From contig JAGPYM010000028.1 in NCBI GenBank assembly GCA_020736575.1, positions 248,001 through 312,000 on the forward strand: DNA of 64,000 nt. The letters are read 5' to 3'. The stretch's first letter is position 1; the number at the start of each line of letters is the position of its first letter. Under the pieces are notes generated by a model. That model saw only the letters and a list, made by a program, of their open reading frames with translations. It ran no database searches and was not told the origin of the DNA. The stretch is from Thelonectria olida (lineage: Eukaryota > Ascomycota > Sordariomycetes > Hypocreales > Nectriaceae). The position numbers and the translations under genes are program-made. Of the stretch, positions 1 to 11,253 are shown in pieces.

Positions 1-1430
1 CATCACCAGGCTCACCCGGCGCTGGCCGCGGCCTTTTTGAAGGATCACCGGGAACGCCCTGGCATGAAGCGTTGTTTGCGCTCGTCATACTCCGGATGAT
101 GGGAGTGTGAGACCCGGACTCAAATGGTGAGATGGTTCCCGAAGCAGCTGACCTCGACGGAGCCTCCGAAGCCACAAACTCCGACAAAGGCATTTCGGCG
201 GTCATGTTCTCAATACAGCACATCTCATAATGATGACGCAATGCCCTATGATCCACGCCGCCAAGGGGCAGTTGAGCGACACAGCCGTGGTAATCCAGGA
301 TGACATCGTACGGCACAAAGACACGAATTCGCATTGTGTCGGGATGGATGGAAAAAAGACGGGCGTCGAAGAGCTCGTGGAGATGGCTTAGCAATAGAAG
401 ACCGTTCTTAGGTGACCAAGTACGATCCCAGGCCTCACGGAGCCGCCGCGAACTAAATCTGCTATGGTCCGCGAATGAACTCGGGACGGGGTAGACGTGG
501 TAATGCTGCTGGGGCACAATGTGGCATGCTTGGACTGCTGGGCCCACGCTTGGGTTCATGTACCATGACCGGCCTTTGCCTGTCACGGCGCACTTTGTTC
601 CAACTCCGAGACATGAGTCCCGAAAGCCTGCCATGATTTGGCGAGTATCTTCGACCGGAATGTCGAGTGCGGGCGGAGCCACCAGCTCTGTGACGTCTTC
701 ATCGCCCGCTGTTTCGTTGCCGTACCGCGAATCCTTACTTGGCGATACGGAGCCGGAAGCGGATCGTTTTGGAGGGGATTGGGAGCCTCGAGTAGCGCGC
801 ATTGTCTTGCGGTACGGAAATCGAGCGAAGGCTGAGTTCGTGGACGGTTTGTTGGGAGGTAGATAGCGTTCGTCTCGACGGAGAGATGGGTAACGGATAT
901 GTTTTGCACAGCCCGCTGAAGAAAACCCGTGTTAGCCAACATGCATGCTGATATTAGGAGTATTTGGTGGAGCATACCTCGCAAATGAGCCGTCAGAGGT
1001 TCTGTACGATCAATACCGCAGTCAGCGTGATTGATAACGTGCAAGCGAACTATGGGCGGTCTGGCGAGGTTTGGTGATGGGTCGCCCGGTGGCGTAGACA
1101 GGGATCCATCGAGATGTTGACCACAGATGACTTGCGGCGAAGGCGTCGTCGTAGTTGAGGCATCCTGCACGCTGTTGCCGCCATCAGAACCCGAACATCC
1201 AAAGGCAATGTCTTCCCAAGATCGCAACGTTGGTCGTCGTCGTCGGATCTTCTGGCATTGGTCGGAATCTCAAAGCAAAGGCGCAGCTCGTTTACGACGT
1301 CGCGATAAGTCAGGCTGCTGCTTCCAGGCGGATGGAAGAGACCTGTGAATTGGTCGTCGTTGGGACCACAGAGAAGGTGGACGTTCCATCCGAGAGCGCG
1401 GAATTGGGGCGTGACTGCAGCGCTGGGCAT
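1..1430 (-). CDS. HNH-nuclease-domain protein, partial at left edge
   Basis: This is a fungal protein of the HNH_2 type. Read on the minus strand, positions 917 down to 1 form one open frame. It contains ACHIVPQQHYHVYP (about 525-480) and, after a spacer, SPKNGLLLLSHLHELFDAR (about 405-360). The His, Asn and His fit the HNH metal-binding fold. An intron (GTATGC donor near 983, CTTCAG acceptor near 918) joins this to an upstream exon. The N-terminus seems to begin at the ATG at 1430, with the WNVHLLCG...GLFHPPGSS block common in this family. Between about 1330 and 1000 the frame changes, so another intron or a frameshift is present that I could not place. The C-terminus lies beyond position 1. 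HNH proteins of this type are abundant in fungi and mostly uncharacterised; the cellular role is unknown. Confidence 0.72.
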
Positions 1431-2262
1431 TATGGCGAGCCATGCGACAGTAGATTTTGGTTCACAGTGGTGGTGTGGAATTGATTGCGCCCATACCGAT
1501 GCTGTTTAATGTTAATGCTATTGCATGATGCGACAATGGTGATATGCGGCGGGTTTGTTGGTTGTTGGCGGGACAATCTCTTGCTTATCATTGCAGTCAG
1601 CTTATCTCTTATCGATTGTAAGCTTATCAGTGGCTGGCTTATCATAAACAGCCGTGACTTCCGGCTGAGTGACCCCACTCGCAAGAGAATCCAGATTCCT
1701 GATTGGTCAATGACTGAGTTGCTCCTGAGATGATTCTTCACAAGTATCACCTATTGGTGTTGATATTAAGGTTTGCTTTATTTTTAAGGCTCTTGAGTAT
1801 CTCGTTTAATTACATACACTGTAGTAATGTCATCTCGGGACATGGTGGGGTTTTAATCTTTCTTCTCTGCACTTCGAGCACCTCCCTTATGGCTCCTTTG
1901 CCGCGGCTACGTTGAGTCATCTTTACTCTTGCGGTGCGAGATACCCCATAAAGAGGCTGTGGGTGCACCCAACCAGATATGGATGTGTTTTGCCGAGGTA
2001 ATCAATTTGTCCTTGGTGCATGCGCGATAAGAAGGAGGAAATGGTTCGAGTAGAGTAGTTGATGAAGATAGCTTTTCTCAATTGGTTCACCAATGGGCTT
2101 TGAACCAATGAACGATGTGGCGACAAGACTATTCAGCCACCTTAAGTATCTTTGGCTTCAGTACCCCTTTTTACTTGACGAGCTCGTACTATTCGCCGGT
2201 TTGTATTATTAGGGGACTGGTTGAAGATAAGCTGTTTAGGATGTCGCTTGTCGGAACTTAAA
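1431..2262. other. Intergenic, no gene recognised
   Basis: AT-richer stretch with only short, low-complexity open frames. No family, RNA gene or terminal repeat was recognised. Confidence 0.5.
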
Positions 2263-3129
2263 TTAAGTTCCATTCCTTCCCACCTCATCAATAGCACGAC
2301 TGTCCGTACCATGAATCAAAGCCGAATTTGACGAATGAAATAAGCTTTTCTCGGCAGATTTAATCCAGAGGATTAATTTCTGGCTCTGAAGATTGTTGCC
2401 AATGTCGCGGATAGCCTCCACGTAGACCCAGACGGCCAGCGCATGAAATTGATATTGGTTGAGTTCTTGAACCACCAAGCCTTGAGATCCAGCATGACCA
2501 CCCTGAATCAAAATCTTAAGAGAAATATCGCTGCACCTGCGATTCACGAGAGCAGCATAGAAGTGACTCGAAGTTTCTCCAATAGGTGCCGGCGTCAGGC
2601 CAAGAAACGGTTTCGCGGAGGAAGCAGGGGAGTTATCCGAATCGGCAAGCGGAGATGACCGAAGGGCGTCATCGTTGACATTAAGCTTTTGACATATATC
2701 TTGCACCAGTGACGATAGAATTTTCTCCGCGTCTGATAGTGACAAAGAGTCAAATTTATCGGGGGACAGTATTTTGAAGATGACAGACTCTAGCCATCCC
2801 TCCAAGAAGTCGAGAGAATCCTTGCCAAGGCAGCGTAGAGGCTTTCGTAAGATTGCACCCTTCGCATCGCTTTTCCCCGGGATCAAACCAGAAGGCCGAG
2901 TGTATATTGCTTCTCCCATCTGACATCCATTCAGGGTTGATCTGCTTGCTTGGTGCTGGCTGGTATGCGAAGTAACTCCAGAGTGGTAACTTTGGGTCGA
3001 TGAATCCGGTAGATCGTCAGTAGGAGTAGGTGGACGACGCTTCTTGTTGGGGTTCCCATCATGAGAATCAGCCCGAGACCTCTTAGAAGAGGACTTGGAT
3101 TCGATGGAGCTTGGTGGTGTTAGCGGCAT
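2263..3129 (-). CDS. Hypothetical nuclear-type protein
   Basis: A 288-residue open frame starting at the ATG at 3129 (MPLTPPSSIESK). The N-terminal 100 residues are rich in Ser, Pro and Lys and contain a likely nuclear localisation signal, NKKRRPPTPTDD. From about residue 100 the protein becomes ordered-looking and mostly helical (LEGWLESVIFKILSPDKF, LSDAEKILSSLVQDIC, FHALAVWVYVEAIRDIG). I do not recognise a family. The basic, Ser/Pro-rich N-terminus followed by a helical body recalls the Ulp1-type protease gene at 15-17 kb, but the catalytic block is absent. The short sequence 3186-3130 may hold an upstream exon or 5' leader (a GTGAGT is present). Function unknown. Confidence 0.5.
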   Translation of the reverse strand: MPLTPPSSIESKSSSKRSRADSHDGNPNKKRRPPTPTDDLPDSSTQSYHSGVTSHTSQHQASRSTLNGCQMGEAIYTRPSGLIPGKSDAKGAILRKPLRCLGKDSLDFLEGWLESVIFKILSPDKFDSLSLSDAEKILSSLVQDICQKLNVNDDALRSSPLADSDNSPASSAKPFLGLTPAPIGETSSHFYAALVNRRCSDISLKILIQGGHAGSQGLVVQELNQYQFHALAVWVYVEAIRDIGNNLQSQKLILWIKSAEKSLFHSSNSALIHGTDSRAIDEVGRNGT

Positions 3130-6100
3130 GCAAGAATTAGACGAGACACTGTAAAATGTACTCACGGCTCTGCACTGGTTGAACAATGTTGCTCGCGATT
3201 GCCGTGTCGGTGCATGATCTCTTTTTTCGGAAGCTCCATTGTCGTCGTTTGCCTTTCATAGGGTGGGAAAGAGATAGACTGACAACAGTGCTGCATGAAA
3301 ATAAGAGGGTTGGGATGTTGATTCGGTATGATGATTAGAGGAAATTGTATGTCAAGGTAGGCAACTAGGCGAACGGCTCTTGAATATCAGAGATGGCGAA
3401 GTTGCAGTCAGTGTTTAGGAATTTTCGAAAACATGTTCTGGCGGTGTTTAACTTAAACTACACCACAAACTGACGAGTGGAGATGTTTGCCTCATGTTCG
3501 ATGCGTGTGGTGCGCCCGCCCAAAATAGTTTGCAAGATCAGGCTGTAGTTGGAGGAGGAAGTTTTGGCTAGCTTCGGAAGCCTCCCCTAAGCGTGGCTCA
3601 TCCAGCAAGGCAGCTCCTTCCATTTCACCGCGAGTAGTTGAGCATGTTGTCGTTCAATCCAATCGGAAGGACAAAAAGCGGCTGGCCTGGATGCTCACGG
3701 AATGGATCATGGGAGCCCCTGACTGGTCAGTGCGTGCGGATTTGTGGCTGCCGCTGCCGAGGCGCGAAGTACACTCGTTGACCAGTCTCTTCGCTGCTTG
3801 ATGCATAGGATGCAGTGTCGACGAACGGGGAGGTGAGGGCGGGAAGGTGAGGAGTGGTCGACATCGTGCAAGACTTTCAAACTTGTTCGCGTATGGATGC
3901 ATAGGAATTCGGCATGCTCCTGAAGCAGAGGAAGGAAAGAAAGTGACGCAAAAAAAAAAAGAAAAAAAAAAGCGTTCTGAGACATTGGTCCAATGAGGTC
4001 AACTACCAAATGACACAGCGGCGCATACTTGACAAGAAGTGTGCTGCGATGAGAGGCCGATTCAGAGCAGGAGAAAGAACAGGCAAAGGTCCACGATTGT
4101 GAAAGGCGGACACTGCGTTTGTGTCCATGCTTTGTGTTCTTCTTCCAAGCAACTCTTGTGCGAAGGGGCAAATGAGAGCGTATTGCTCAGAACTCACACA
4201 TTACCCACGGCCGCTCGTGATAGGGAATACCCTTCACCAGGCGCAAAGACTCGGCGTCATGCAAACAGGTGTCTCATGGGAGTGCGCCTTGCGCATTGGC
4301 AGATCAGCTAGCCGGGCGTGGCTTCCATCAGTTGCCTCGCCTCGTACCGTTGGCCCTAGTACTCCTCTTGCCCCGCCTCCGCAGCTCCTTCTCTTCTTTG
4401 CCTCATTTTTGCGCTTCTCTCTACAGCTGTGCAGCCCTGATATAGATCAACCGATATTTTTCAGAGCAATCGAGTGAGCCAAAAGCGAAAGATGGAAAGT
4501 GGAAGAAGGGGAGGAAATGACTCTCACCCGCTCGAGGTCTTGCGTTTGGTAACTTGACGCAGACCCTTGCTGCCTTCGTCTTGCTCGCAGGCTGGGTAGG
4601 ATGGGTGGTACAAAAGGAGCCTTTCTTGTGGATATCCAGAAAGAGGGCATTGTTGGGTCTAAAATCCTACCCCAATCCCGATCAGGTTCGAATCATCGCT
4701 TCGATCACGATCTCCGCTTGTGTCCTCAACCGTAGGGAGAGCAAAACCCGGCTGTCCCTACTCGTGCAAGTTCGACAGACCGAAGAGAGTGTGATCGAGG
4801 CGTTCGGTCTACATACACCGAACAGACCCTTGGTTGTCCCTCGGGGTGCGAATGCCACAGACGGCAAGCGCTGTTGGGAATCTGGCATGGTGCAAAACGG
4901 GCTGCTAGCAAAGAGTAGGCGCGCAGCACAGTGTGTGGTCGGCTCGAGCAGCAAAGGTTCTGTTATGGGGGGCAACGCGGCGAGAACGGGAGCGGAGTAG
5001 AAGGGTCCCGTCAACTGGCAGGGGTGCATGGTGAGTGCTTGCACAGCTCATAAGCGCTGGGGCTGAGGGGCTGTGCGCATGTTTGCAGCAGCATAAAAAG
5101 GGGGCTCCTCTGTCCATGGTTTGTGTGTAGCATGGAGAGACTTGATGGACAAGTAGCGGTAAGCAGGACGCGAGATATTGTGATGGCACTGCTTCGCGTG
5201 TGGAGCAGCATTGCGCTGGGGTGGCTGGGCTGCGCCTGTCGGTGGCGCTTGATCAGGGCGCAATGCCGCGATTAATAGTCACGCACAGACCTCTGGGCGC
5301 CTTGTCTCAGAGCCTCATCTAACTCGTTCGCGAACCACACTTCAACTCCATAGCGTACAGGACGAGCAGGTCAACGTTTTCATGCAGCGGCACAGAATAA
5401 GCCAGACCGCCAAGTCCGCCCCTGACTATTGAACCGCGTCGCAGAAAAAGAGACCCGAGATCAATAGCGCGAAGAGGCTGGACTGGAGTGCGTCGATTGG
5501 GGCTGAACGGCGGCCTGCGAGGCTGAACGAATGCGGCCGGTTTGTCTGCTTGAGCCAATGGTGAACCTCGATAAAGAAGAATGAGCGAGACTTCCCCACG
5601 ATGGGAGTAGCCAAGGATAGTGACAAGGCGCATGCTTGGGGGGAGATGGTAGGGGCTGAGCTTGATGGCAACCCAAGAGGAAAACCATTTCATTATTCGC
5701 GAGTAGAGCTTTAGTGTGGGGGATTATGGGACATTTCGTACAACTATGTAAATGAATCCGCGTCGCTGAGAAATCTAGCACAGGGAAAGAGTTGGGTCGA
5801 GGCAACTACGCTAGTACATCAAGGCGCGAGGGGCACACGCCCTTTGGAGAGAGCTCTCTACCGCACCGAGTTGAAGACAGTCGTGCACTGCGCCGGTCGA
5901 ATGTGCAGTCATCACGTACGATAATCCTTCCGGCTTCTCCAATCTCTCTAGTTGAGTCTAGTGCAACACATGTATGGCCGAAGTGGGCAGTTTTGGAACA
6001 CCGCTCCAGTCAGCACGAATAAACCGGCGATTTCATCCCCGGCAATGCACCGCGGCTCCAGACTATTTTCGCTTTATCACCCATTTATTGTGGTCTCTTT

Positions 6101-6376
6101 CCTCTAAATTTTACATATGCTGATAGGCAGCTTCTTTGCACTGCCTCGAGCATTAAGAACTCGCACCATAAGGCTTAAGATCATCAGGCCGCAATCTAAG
6201 ACGCGTTTCAGCACTCGACGCATCGACATTCTGACTTGCTTAACCAATATTGGGTAATTCTAGCATTCCAGTATATGGCCCCTGTAACGCTGTTCCGAAG
6301 AGTACCCAGGATGACCTGGATCGTAGTCGTGTGGCAAGAATATCGAATATCTAGCACAATCAGACATGTATTTAGC
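3130..6376. other. Long gene-poor interval
   Basis: More than 3 kb with many overlapping short open frames in all frames, none with recognisable domains or consistent splice structure. There is an A-rich run at 3951-3972. A GGTTCGAAT near 4685 superficially resembles a tRNA T-loop but has no paired stem. I see no supported gene here. Confidence 0.5.
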
Positions 6377-6847
6377 CTAAATACCCTTTGTCCTCGAGAG
6401 AACCGCAAGAGAAAGCTCACCTTGGCGGTCTAAATGGTGACATTGTGGATGGCACTTTTCACACTGAACGAGCAAGCTGTGGATGATCTTCTCCGCAACC
6501 TTGTCTACGAATCTGAGGATGACCTTCTCCGCCACCTTGCCCGCAGAGCTCCGAACCAACTTGACGAAGTTGCGGATGACCGTAAAGCTCTGAACTAACT
6601 TGGCGAATTTGCGGATGACCACAAAGATCACCCGAACCAACTTGACGAAGTTGCGGATGACCGTAAAGCTCTGAACTAACTTGGCGAATGTGCGGATGAC
6701 CACAAAGATCACCCGAGCCAACATGGCGACGTTGCGGATGACGTCTCCCATGGCGACCGATGGATCGAAGTAGGACAAAGATGTGGAAGGTGCAATGGAA
6801 ATGAAATCTAGGAGGAAGAATGGTTCTCGATTCTTTGGTGGTTTCAT
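6377..6847 (-). CDS. Hypothetical protein of amphipathic tandem repeats
   Basis: A 156-residue open frame from an ATG at 6847. Its core (about residues 40-105) consists of alternating 13- and 14-residue blocks of the kind FVVIRKFAKLV and FTVIRNFVKLV, which follow the 81-bp DNA tandem repeat at 6560-6721. A looser continuation follows (GKVAEKVILRFVDKVAEKII). The repeats would form basic amphipathic helices. No catalytic motif is present. The C-terminus has Cys and His residues (CEKCHPQCHH). The plus strand of the repeat is interrupted by stops, so if anything here is coding it is the minus strand. It may also be a non-coding minisatellite. Function unknown. Confidence 0.35.
   Translation of the reverse strand: MKPPKNREPFFLLDFISIAPSTSLSYFDPSVAMGDVIRNVAMLARVIFVVIRTFAKLVQSFTVIRNFVKLVRVIFVVIRKFAKLVQSFTVIRNFVKLVRSSAGKVAEKVILRFVDKVAEKIIHSLLVQCEKCHPQCHHLDRQGELSLAVLSRTKGI
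6560..6743. repeat. 81-bp tandem repeat, two full units plus a partial
   Basis: The units 6560-6640 and 6641-6721 differ at only a few positions. A diverged partial copy follows to 6743. Each unit splits into two related halves of about 40 bp, both containing TTGCGGATGACC. Unit length is a multiple of three, so a frame across it is preserved. Confidence 0.85.
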
Positions 6848-7593
6848 GTCCCTTTCCTTATCCTTATAAAGCCTGCAAGTCGCATCCTGCCCATGCCCCT
6901 CAACGGAAGTGATAAGACAAGTCTAACTACAACACCTGCAGAAGGCCTCATTATGCATGTTCATCACACCGCAAGAAACAAGATGACTCAGTGTTGGCCG
7001 AAAAACGAGCTAGAGCCCGAAATAAGGGAGGGCGTCGAGCCCTTCAGTTGAGACTGCCAAAGGGTTACATCTACCCATGCACGAGCCCACCGTTTGACCA
7101 GGCCGGGCACTCTTGCCCTCCACTACTGATTGAATTGATCGCCAGCTTACACGATGCGGGTTCCTTGCCCCCGAGACTCAGCCAGGGACGCTGCAGGGAT
7201 AGTGCTCACAGGGCGGATCCCATGTGGCATGCGGCTCGTTTGCACACGCGCTGACGTGTTCTCCGCACAGACAAGGTAATGTTTCCATCGGGTTGTGCTG
7301 GTTACCTTGTTATCCCGCACCCCCACCTGATTTGCCCGCTTCCACGTCGAAGTTGGGAGGAGGAAGCCAACACCCTGACATCCAGAAACTGAATCGTAAC
7401 ATCAAGAAACTCAAAGAGATCACTCTGGAGGCACATTTGGGGGGTTTTTGTTTTCTAACAAGGAGAACCCGTCCAACATAGCTGTGGAATTACTCGTCAT
7501 GAAATGTATCAAGATGAGGGATGTGTGGGCAAAGGGGAGGATATTGATATGCCCCTATCGTTTAATAATAGCCACTAGAATCAGATAGATTGA
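6848..7593. other. Intergenic
   Basis: No coding family recognised. It separates the repeat ORF from the 3' end of the kinase-like gene; both are on the minus strand. Confidence 0.5.
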
Positions 7594-9381
7594 TTAGAGC
7601 AGTGGAGGATCTGTTTGCTTCAAAGTGGCCAAGACTTCGCTGAGTGTTGGCCGCCTCAAGTAGTGCAGTAGCTTAAGATCTTGATCGCTCGCGTTGCCCC
7701 TGTCGCAACGCATTCGGGCCTCGACGAACTCCTCCGCCTTTGTCATTTCTTCCTTCCAAAACAGCTTGACGGCTTCCTTCGTCTCCTCAAAGGTGGCTTC
7801 GGGCTCTCCACGCAGCCCCGTCTTGCCCAAGGGGAATACTTTCCCCTCCCGGCGGTAGATCTTGATAGGGCCATCCAGCCATTCTCGCGCACCAGCCGTG
7901 CATCTTTCGATGAGCTCTTGCATGGCAGGTGGGGTGCGGAGGAACTCGGGAAACCGTGGCTGCCCATCATTTATGCTGGAGCGGCCGAGAACAATATCGG
8001 CGTCGCCCGTACCCTCGAAGATACACCAAAGTGCTTTGCCCAGCATGTATACCATTCCTGACTCTCTCTCCGCAGCGCTGCTGGTCAGCCATGGCCAGTA
8101 CCATCCAGTGTCAGGATTGTCATAACACTGGGGCATGGCAGTTAAAGGGAGTGGGTGGTCTCGCGATATGAGGTACCGGTTTAGTATCTTTCCATACTTA
8201 TCCTTGGCGTCCTCATACAGCTCGGCACACCTTGCGTAACTCTCATTTCCAAGCTTAGCTATCCATTCGAGATAATAGATCTCGGGTGGTGCCCAATTGT
8301 AGATGTTCTGGCTCTGCTCAAAGTCGAGCAGGATGGCCACCTCAGAACCGTCGGGGTTGGGCGAAAGAACAAGCTGATCCATACGAAGATCCGAATAGAA
8401 CTTCATTGGAGAGTTTTTGATGTGAATGAGAGAGGACGTTAGAGCACATGCCCAAGAGAGTTGCTGGGGCATGTTTAGTGTCCCTGCCAGTCTCCTCTCA
8501 GTGAGAATGTCAGACAAGTCTCCACCAGGGTAATGAGTCAATAGAAACCCGCACACAGCTTGCGAGTCTGGTATGGTGATGAGGTACTTGGGTCGGCTAA
8601 TAACCGTTTTGAGGGGCGACACTGAGAGCAACATTTTAATCTCGTGATAGATTTTGGATGGTTTGTTTGTCGAGGATTTGAACACCATAGTCGATTCGAC
8701 CCCATCCGTTGCAAGCCCATCATGGTCCGCGATGGACACGGTAATAACATCGCCAGCGACCTGGTTCAACCGACGGAGCCTTGTGTATGGAATGGTTGGG
8801 GGCATGTTAGATTTGCTGAAGCCCCACAAGGAACGAAGCTCCTCGGATGAGAGGAAAACACCGGGCTTTTCCAGAGCCTTGTTTCGGTGGATGGTGAACT
8901 TGAGATCCTTGGCGTCTTCGGTGAGATTCGAAAGACAAAGGGAAGAGCCGAAGGGGAGATCGGCATAGACGTCGGCGAAGTTGTCCAGACTGTCAGCCCA
9001 GTGCTGGAGACCTTCGCACAGGTAAGACGAGATGCCCAACGAACTGATTCTCGGGCCAGCGAGGTGGACACTGTCGCGAGCATCGAGTGTGCTCCACAGA
9101 GAGGCTGGCCAGTCCATCTGATCAGGAATGGCGACGTCTATGCGGCTCGGTGGTAGGTCCTTGAGGGAAGTGGGAATGGCGGCATAGACAGTGCCGAACG
9201 AGGCATAATCAATTAACCATGTCAATGTCTTTAGAGACTCAGACTCGGGTTGGTTCGGTATTTCATCGTACTCGGCATAGCCCTTGGTGTTGGGGAACGG
9301 GGAAAAGCCTGCCGAAGGAAAGACATAATAGCTTCGGAGAGCATTCGAGATGTTGATGCCTTTGGAAAGGTGACGCTGCAT
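7594..9381 (-). CDS. Protein-kinase-like protein, intronless
   Basis: A 595-residue single-exon protein. I chose the ATG at 9381 because the frame upstream has no earlier ATG. The middle carries a divergent protein-kinase fold: STMVFKSS (candidate beta-3 Lys), HEIKMLL (candidate helix-C Glu), LLTHYPGGDLSDIL (hinge region), FYSDLRMDQLVLS (catalytic-loop equivalent, with Asp but no classical HRD) and ILLDFEQ in place of DFG. The N-terminal 200 residues and the C-terminal 150 are not recognisable. Such kinase-like proteins are expanded in filamentous ascomycetes and largely unstudied. The DFE motif keeps the metal-binding Asp, so weak activity cannot be excluded; a pseudokinase is equally possible. 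Neighbours give no functional clue. Confidence 0.72.
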   Translation of the reverse strand: MQRHLSKGINISNALRSYYVFPSAGFSPFPNTKGYAEYDEIPNQPESESLKTLTWLIDYASFGTVYAAIPTSLKDLPPSRIDVAIPDQMDWPASLWSTLDARDSVHLAGPRISSLGISSYLCEGLQHWADSLDNFADVYADLPFGSSLCLSNLTEDAKDLKFTIHRNKALEKPGVFLSSEELRSLWGFSKSNMPPTIPYTRLRRLNQVAGDVITVSIADHDGLATDGVESTMVFKSSTNKPSKIYHEIKMLLSVSPLKTVISRPKYLITIPDSQAVCGFLLTHYPGGDLSDILTERRLAGTLNMPQQLSWACALTSSLIHIKNSPMKFYSDLRMDQLVLSPNPDGSEVAILLDFEQSQNIYNWAPPEIYYLEWIAKLGNESYARCAELYEDAKDKYGKILNRYLISRDHPLPLTAMPQCYDNPDTGWYWPWLTSSAAERESGMVYMLGKALWCIFEGTGDADIVLGRSSINDGQPRFPEFLRTPPAMQELIERCTAGAREWLDGPIKIYRREGKVFPLGKTGLRGEPEATFEETKEAVKLFWKEEMTKAEEFVEARMRCDRGNASDQDLKLLHYLRRPTLSEVLATLKQTDPPLL

Positions 9382-11253
9382 GTCTGTGTCAAAGTACGAT
9401 GATGCAGGCAAAGAGAATCAAAGGATTCGAAGGTGGCTGCCGAGTGGGAGACGAAAGTCAAGTCGGTACTGTAGAGCCGGAAGCAACCAGAGGCATGAAC
9501 AGGCACCCATTTAATATTAGGTCTTGTCGGGCGGGAAAGACGTCGAGGAAGAGACACCCATACTAACTAGAAAAGCACAATGGTGCAACCACAAACCCAG
9601 CCTCGTTTTCACCACGGGCGGTCGATTTAGCGCAGGCCCTTGCATACCTACGTGTCAGACGGCGAGGAAAATACGGGATACTATACTTACTGTGCGGTGG
9701 GATTGCGCCTTTTGTCGGGGAGACGGCTGGATGTGGTCGAATTCTTGTGGCGAGAGTGGGTTCTGTCGTTGCTTTTGGCAGCCGCGAGGTTCTGTTAGCA
9801 CTGATTTACCTCAAACATCCCTTTGTCCAATACATCCGGCACCAAAGTCCCTCCCTTGCCCGTATTCACTGCAATTGAGAAAGGGCCTGCTGGCCGCCTG
9901 ACTCTGCACCGCCTGAACCGGTCACGGCCGAGCTCAAGGCCATCCTCTACCCCCGCAGTCCTTTCGATGGAGTGAGTTGACTAGCAATGGCCCAGAGAGG
10001 AGAGGAGGGAAACTCTTCAGCACGTCCGAACCGAGACCTCGTCCGCTTCAAGCGGCAGCACACGGTTGAGTGCCATCTGACTGAAGTGGGCAACTTGCCA
10101 CGTCAACAGCTAGGTAATCAAATAACTACCTACAACCGACACGGGGCATCCAAACCCCCCTCGGTCCAAGTTAGTACAGGGAAGTAACAAGGCAGGTGGG
10201 GCACGGCAACTATCACATCCCCAACGAAGCGATTGACTCACTGGTGCCTGCAGAACAAACCGCGTATGCACTTGTGTTAACCAGTCTGTCCAACGGGTTG
10301 ACGGGGCATACCTAGTGTACCGATCACCGAAGGGGTCTGGGATTGAGTATGTACTTCTCGGCGCTCCAAGGCAAGGGCTTGGCCAGCCTACGTGGCTCGG
10401 TTAGATGTACGGGGATGCAAGAGATATGCAATACCGACCCCTACTGCAGCCCATCTTCGCCTCACCCAGGGGGTCAAGAGGGCAAAACGGCTCAAGGCAC
10501 AGATATTGTGCGACTCGACCGGGACTAGGTACAGATGGCCCACTGGGCCTAGAAATGGGACAGAGTGTCGGTACCTATACTTGGGGGGACCTCTGCGTGC
10601 TCTTTGAGGGGAGTCGGTGCTGTCGTTGCTTTTGGTAGCCGCAAAGTTTGGACGAAAACTGCGCTAACAGGGGTGAGACCTTTTACATATGCACACCACT
10701 TCATGCTTTCAGTTGACGCCCCTGGTCAAGATCATCAGGCCAGGGTGTTCTATGGAACGAGGCGGATGTCCCAGCCCACAGCTCGATGCCAGCCTGAGAG
10801 ATCTCCATGGTGGTCTGAGTGCATGCGAAGTCGGGAAATTGTCGGAACTTTTGCAACTGCGCATCTTTCGCCCCCTGGTCGTCTTATTTTACTCGCAAGC
10901 CGATCAGGGCCTAGACTGAGGCTGACATTTCAGCCCAAAGCCGTGCATTCTCAACCAGCAACTGGCCTCAAAACGCCTCGCGACAATCAAGAAGCGGCTC
11001 TTTCATTCAAAAGCTCCTGATCACAACTTGGCCTCACCAATTCGCTTTCAGATGGTCTCGTGAGGGAAATCGCCATTTCTTCAGCCCTAGAGACCCATTG
11101 AGTCAGAGTTTTTCGGCCTCGTCCCAGCAGAGGCCCAACCAACCCCCTCTCAAGAAGCTAGCCTCTTTCCCCGTTGAGCTGCCTGATGTGTGTTTTCAGA
11201 CTTCAGTATCTGCAAAGGCTCTAACCCCTAGCCTAATTTCTAGAAGCTCGCAA
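9382..11253. other. Intergenic with a short diverged repeat
   Basis: No gene recognised. About 40 bp near 9757-9800 (TCTGTCGTTGCTTTTGGCAG) recurs in diverged form near 10618-10660, suggesting remnants of an old duplication. Open frames are short and lack domains. Confidence 0.4.

Noticed and set aside
4680..4700. GGTTCGAATC motif resembling a tRNA T-loop
   Set aside because: The bases on either side do not pair as a T-stem and no acceptor or anticodon stem could be found upstream.
3707..5690. Several overlapping frames of 90-155 codons as possible genes
   Set aside because: They overlap in many frames on both strands, have biased composition without domains, and show no coherent splice structure.
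6560..6743. CRISPR-like array
   Set aside because: The repeats are directly adjacent, with no unique spacers, and the genome is eukaryotic.
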